Shown: one piece after another, positions 61,046 through 64,000 of the stretch
Position numbering within the stretch: position 1 is the first letter of the stretch
Layout: every line of letters starts with the position of its first letter
Notes under the pieces: model-generated
Told to the model about the DNA's origin: nothing
The model's database searches: none
Seen by the model: the letters and a program-made list of their open reading frames with translations, nothing else
Translations under genes and position numbers: made by a program
Source: Microbacterium oxydans
GTDB taxonomy: Bacteria > Actinomycetota > Actinomycetes > Actinomycetales > Microbacteriaceae
Direction: 5' to 3'
Assembly: GCF_006540085.1 (NCBI RefSeq)
Contig: NZ_BJOG01000001.1
Span: 868,001 to 932,000, forward strand
Length of the DNA stretch: 64,000 bases

Positions 61046-62144
61046 CCGAGAGCCGATCGCCACCGAGACGGTCGTGATCGCTCCACCCGCCCCGGTCCGC
61101 AGGACCTCCACGAAGTGGGTGAACATCGTCCTCCTGATCGTGGGGGCGGCGCTCGTCCTCTCGTTCCCCACCATCGCCCCGAACCCCTACATCCTGTCGG
61201 CGGGCGTGGTGATCCTCAACTACGCCGTGCTGTCGACCGGGTGGAACTTCATGGGCGGCTTCACGGGGTACATCTCCCTCGGCCACGCCGCCTACTTCGG
61301 GCTCGGAGCCTATGGCACCGGGCTGCTGATCAAGTACCTCGACCTCCCGGGATTCCTGGCCTGGATCCTGGCCGCGGTCCTCGTGGCGGTCATCGCGATC
61401 CCGATCGGTATCGCGGCCCTCCGCGTGCGTGGAGCCTCGTTCGTGATCGTCTCGATCGCCTTCGTGCTGATCATGCTCCTGGTGTTCCAGAGCTGGCGGG
61501 ATGTGACCGGCGGATCGGAGGGACTGAACGTCCCGCGTCCGTTCGACGTGCTGCGGCCGGAGCACCACCGCATCTTCTACTATCTGTTCGCCGGCCTCCT
61601 CGCGGTGGCCCTCGTGGTGTGGTGGATCATCGACCGGTCGAAGTTCGGCACGGCGCTGAAGTCCATCCGCGAAGACGAGGACAAAGCCCAGGCGCTGGGC
61701 GTGCCGACGACGAGGTACAAGCTGATCGCCTACGTGCTGTCGGCCCTGTTCGTCTCGCTCGGCGGCGGACTCTACGCCCTCTGGTTCGGCGACCTGGATC
61801 CGATCTTCCAGTTCTCGATCCTGATCGGCTCGTACATGGTGCTGATGGCGCTGCTCGGCGGGGTGCGGAACCTCTTCGGTCCCCTGCTCGGAGCGGTCGT
61901 CGTCGGCATCGCGCTGGAGTACTTCAAGCTCGAGTTCGGCGACACGCAGTTCCACCTGATCGCGACGGGCATCCTGCTCGGCATCGTCGTGCTCTTCATG
62001 CCGGACGGCATCATCCCGGCGGTGAAGGGCCTCTTCACCCGGTCGTCGAGCGCCGCCTCGATCCGTGAGGTGACCGCCGGCGAGCTGCTGGAGCAGAACA
62101 GGACGCGAACAGCGGATGCCTCGACGAAGGAGACGTCGTCATGA
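61029..62144 (+). CDS. ABC transporter permease, LivM type
   Basis: About 371 residues, eight to ten membrane helices, with the LivM marks GFTGYISLGHAAYFGLGAYG and SIREDEDKAQALGVPTTRYK. The likely start is TTG 61029, with GGAGG 5 nt upstream and inside the end of the LivH-type gene; GTG 61074 is an alternative. The C-terminal 35 residues are hydrophilic. Its stop overlaps the LivG-type start by 4 nt. Confidence 0.88.
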   Translation: MPSVSSREPIATETVVIAPPAPVRRTSTKWVNIVLLIVGAALVLSFPTIAPNPYILSAGVVILNYAVLSTGWNFMGGFTGYISLGHAAYFGLGAYGTGLLIKYLDLPGFLAWILAAVLVAVIAIPIGIAALRVRGASFVIVSIAFVLIMLLVFQSWRDVTGGSEGLNVPRPFDVLRPEHHRIFYYLFAGLLAVALVVWWIIDRSKFGTALKSIREDEDKAQALGVPTTRYKLIAYVLSALFVSLGGGLYALWFGDLDPIFQFSILIGSYMVLMALLGGVRNLFGPLLGAVVVGIALEYFKLEFGDTQFHLIATGILLGIVVLFMPDGIIPAVKGLFTRSSSAASIREVTAGELLEQNRTRTADASTKETSS

Positions 62145-62920
62145 ATGCCCCCACGGCTCAGCACACAGCCGCTCAGCCCACAGCCACGCTCGAGAGCCTC
62201 AGCACCGTCGCGATGACGAAGTCGTTCGGCGGCGTCACAGCGGTCGACGGCGCCACGGTCACGTTCCAGGAGGGCAAGGTCAACGGCCTGATCGGGCCGA
62301 ACGGCTCCGGGAAGACCACCTTCTTCAACTGCGTGACCGGCATGATCAAGCCGGACTCCGGAGAAGTGCGCTATCGAGGACAGGCGATCACGCGCAAGTC
62401 ACCCGACCGCATCGCACGCGCGGGCATCGGGCGCAGCTTCCAGCTGTGCCGGGTGTTCCCCCGCATGACGGTGATGGAGAACCTGCTCGTGGCCGTGCGC
62501 AGCACGAGCATCCGTCAGCAGCTGCGCTCGGCCCACGACCCCGATGAGCTGGAGCGGGCGCGCGGTTGGCTGCGGCGCGTCGGCATCGACCACCTCGAGC
62601 ACGCCGAGGCGCGCAACCTCAGCTACGGCCAGCAGAAGCTGCTCGAACTGGCCGGCGTGCTCATGGGCGAACCCGACACGATCATGCTCGACGAGCCGGC
62701 CGGAGGTGTGAACCCCGCCCTCATCGGACGCATCGCCACCCTGGTGCGCGAGCTCAACGACGAGGGCAAGACGTTCATCATCGTCGAGCACAACATGGAG
62801 ATGGTCATGAGCCTGTGCGATCACGTCGTGGTGTTCGACCGCGGTCGCCAGATCGCCGAGGGAACGCCGGAGATCATCCAGCAAGACCCGCGAGTCCTGG
62901 AGGCCTACCTTGGAGTCTGA
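62141..62920 (+). CDS. ABC transporter ATP-binding protein, LivG type
   Basis: 259 residues. Walker A GPNGSGKTT, the LivG-type stretch RAGIGRSFQLCRVFPRMTVM, signature LSYGQQKLLELAGVLMGEP and Walker B IMLDEPAGGVNP are all present. It powers uptake together with the LivF-type ATPase. Translation is coupled to the permease upstream. Confidence 0.92.
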   Translation: MNAPTAQHTAAQPTATLESLSTVAMTKSFGGVTAVDGATVTFQEGKVNGLIGPNGSGKTTFFNCVTGMIKPDSGEVRYRGQAITRKSPDRIARAGIGRSFQLCRVFPRMTVMENLLVAVRSTSIRQQLRSAHDPDELERARGWLRRVGIDHLEHAEARNLSYGQQKLLELAGVLMGEPDTIMLDEPAGGVNPALIGRIATLVRELNDEGKTFIIVEHNMEMVMSLCDHVVVFDRGRQIAEGTPEIIQQDPRVLEAYLGV

Positions 62921-63662
62921 AACGAAGAACCTGCTCGAGCTGCGTGACATCGAGGCGGGCTACGGACGTGCCGCTCTTGTGCTCAGGGGTCTCACGGTCG
63001 AAGTGCCACCGGGATCGGTGGTGTGCCTGGTCGGCCCGAACGGCGCCGGCAAGTCGACCGTGCTCAAGGTGGCCAGCGGCATGCTCAAGCCCCGATCCGG
63101 ACACATCACCGTCGACGGCCGGGACATCACGGGCGAGGGACCGCAGTCGATGCTGCGTCACGGACTCGCGCACGTCTTGCAGGGGCACAGCGTCTTCCGC
63201 GAGATGACGGTCGGCGAGAACGTGATGCTGGGTGCCTTCACCCTGAAGGACCAGAAGGTCATCCAGGAGCGCGTCGAGTTCGTGCAGAACCTCTTCCCCA
63301 TCGTGGGGGAGCGGTGGAAGCAGCTCGCGGGCCTCCTGTCCGGCGGTCAGCAGAAGCAGGTGGAGTTCGCGCGGTCGCTCATGGTCAGCCCCAAGGTGGT
63401 CCTGCTCGATGAGCCGTCGATGGGGCTCGACCCGAAGACGACCGAGAAGGTGTTCGAGCAGATCGTGCGGATGCGCGATGCAGGGACCGCCGTGCTGCTC
63501 GTGGAGCAGAATGCGCGGCGGGCCCTCGAGACCGCCGACATCGGTTGCGTCCTCGACCTCGGTCGGGTGCACATCTCGGGCCCCGCATCCGAGCTGCTCG
63601 CCGACCCGACCCTGGCCGCACTGTATCTCGGCGGCAAACCTTCGGTCGCCGACGCGGGCTGA
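62910..63662 (+). CDS. ABC transporter ATP-binding protein, LivF type
   Basis: 250 residues. Walker A GPNGAGKST, HGLAHVLQGHSVFREMTV, signature LSGGQQKQVEFARSLMVSP and Walker B VLLDEPSMGLDPK. The start is TTG 62910, overlapping the LivG-type gene by 11 nt, with GGAGG 6 nt upstream. It is the last gene of the operon and ends at a strong terminator. Confidence 0.92.
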   Translation: MESETKNLLELRDIEAGYGRAALVLRGLTVEVPPGSVVCLVGPNGAGKSTVLKVASGMLKPRSGHITVDGRDITGEGPQSMLRHGLAHVLQGHSVFREMTVGENVMLGAFTLKDQKVIQERVEFVQNLFPIVGERWKQLAGLLSGGQQKQVEFARSLMVSPKVVLLDEPSMGLDPKTTEKVFEQIVRMRDAGTAVLLVEQNARRALETADIGCVLDLGRVHISGPASELLADPTLAALYLGGKPSVADAG

Positions 63663-63667
63663 TCCTC

Positions 63668-63700
63668 GGCGGAAGGAGGCAGTCGCTGCCTCCTTCCGCC
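63668..63700 (+). terminator. Terminator of the Liv-type operon
   Basis: GGCGGAAGGAGGCAG (63668-63682) and its exact complement (63686-63700) form a 15-bp stem with a 3-nt loop, followed by TTTC. Confidence 0.88.
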
Positions 63701-63719
63701 TTTCACGTCCATTCGGCGA

Positions 63720-63739
63720 AAGCGCTTGCGAGAGCGCTT
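63720..63739. promoter_or_regulatory. Paired LacI-type operators before the secreted-protein gene
   Basis: AAGCGCTT (63720-63727) and GAGCGCTT (63732-63739) are 12 bp apart, the same spacing and core as at 58872-58891. Confidence 0.7.
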
Positions 63740-63851
63740 CCGCCCTGAGCTGCAGTACCGCTTCACGTCTTCCCCGCTGCAGTGCCGCCCCGGGGAAGGG
63801 GCACGAACCATCGGCACGACACCGCACGACGACGACGTTGAGAGGTTTCTG

Positions 63852-64000
63852 ATGCACGAACGAATCATGCGACCCGCAAGCTCGAGCACCCGGTCGGCGG
63901 CACCACCCCCTCGATCCTTCGGGGTGCGACGAACAGGTGCGCTGGTCGCTGCAGCGGCCGTCGTCGGAGCCCTGCTGACCGCGACGCCCGCTGCCGCAGC
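63852..64000 (+). CDS. Secreted protein, N-terminal fragment cut by the window edge
   Basis: The first 49 residues are visible. A Ser/Pro-rich start with an Arg pair (VRRTGAL) is followed by a hydrophobic helix (LVAAAAVVGALLTAT) and an Ala-x-Ala region (TPAAAA), so it has a Sec- or possibly Tat-type signal peptide. The mature protein is outside the window. The paired operators upstream place it in the same regulon as the transporter, so an extracellular hydrolase is plausible. Confidence 0.7.
   Translation, partial: MHERIMRPASSSTRSAAPPPRSFGVRRTGALVAAAAVVGALLTATPAAA

Overview
The window is high-GC DNA, densely packed with genes on both strands, and reads as chromosome of a Gram-positive actinobacterium. 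The best match is Microbacteriaceae, probably Microbacterium or a close relative. The reasons are GTG and TTG starts, many leaderless genes with a TANNNT box 6-7 nt before the start codon, a ClpC with HspR/Hsp20, an actinobacterial cydABDC cluster, two short proteins of a Microbacteriaceae-type DUF7882-like family, and a CCA-encoding tRNA-Ser. Nothing points to a plasmid or prophage. One small remnant of mobile or restriction-type genes lies next to the tRNA.

Layout. 1-5.8 kb: end of a LacI regulator, a catabolic operon (Gfo/Idh/MocA dehydrogenase, DUF993 aldolase-like protein, TIM-barrel isomerase), a second LacI regulator and a glycerate kinase. 5.9-16 kb: pgm, pheA, a luciferase-like flavin oxidoreductase, Hsp20 with a divergent HspR-like regulator, a Na+/H+ antiporter, a dicarboxylate/amino-acid symporter, and a three-gene unit of two DUF2975-like membrane proteins plus an Xre regulator behind a 37-bp dyad. 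16-23 kb: clpC, an N-acetyltransferase, small proteins, radA. 22.6-29.1 kb: a Cys-rich winged-helix regulator overlapping cydABDC. 29-36.4 kb: a possible 2OG oxygenase, a MetE-fold protein, tRNA-Ser, an HNH remnant with a GIY-YIG-like gene, then LysR / DUF1852 (MesX) / MesD for folate-independent methionine synthesis, and a hydrolase behind a likely leader-peptide attenuator. 36.8-44.5 kb: a Ser/Thr kinase, lipoproteins, DUF7882-like proteins, three very acidic mini-proteins, a Thr/Ser exporter and a BLUF photoreceptor. 44.5-50.3 kb: TetR with two large YhgE/Pip proteins. 50.3-55.2 kb: redox enzymes, a MarR regulator with paired operators, GNAT and NIPSNAP proteins. 55.2-64 kb: a formylglycine-generating enzyme, its sulfatase, a LacI regulator, a complete Liv-type ABC transporter and the start of a secreted protein.

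How the parts work together. The formylglycine-generating enzyme should activate the sulfatase, whose CTAGR motif carries the target Cys. The LacI regulator beside them probably controls both the Liv-type transporter and the gene at the right edge, because both promoters carry two AAGCGCTT-type half-sites exactly 12 bp apart. CydC and CydD support assembly of the cytochrome bd oxidase CydAB, and the regulator in front probably senses redox or iron-sulfur status. MesX and MesD form a translationally coupled methionine synthase pair divergent from a LysR regulator.

The most interesting signals are regulatory or concern small proteins: a 16-codon leader ORF before a hairpin that brackets a ribosome binding site; the 37-bp dyad before the DUF2975/Xre unit; a canonical BLUF protein coupled to a small partner that resembles another small protein in the window; a recurring palindromic element with 26-bp arms; and the shared LacI operator layout. 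No CRISPR array, transposase or origin was seen.
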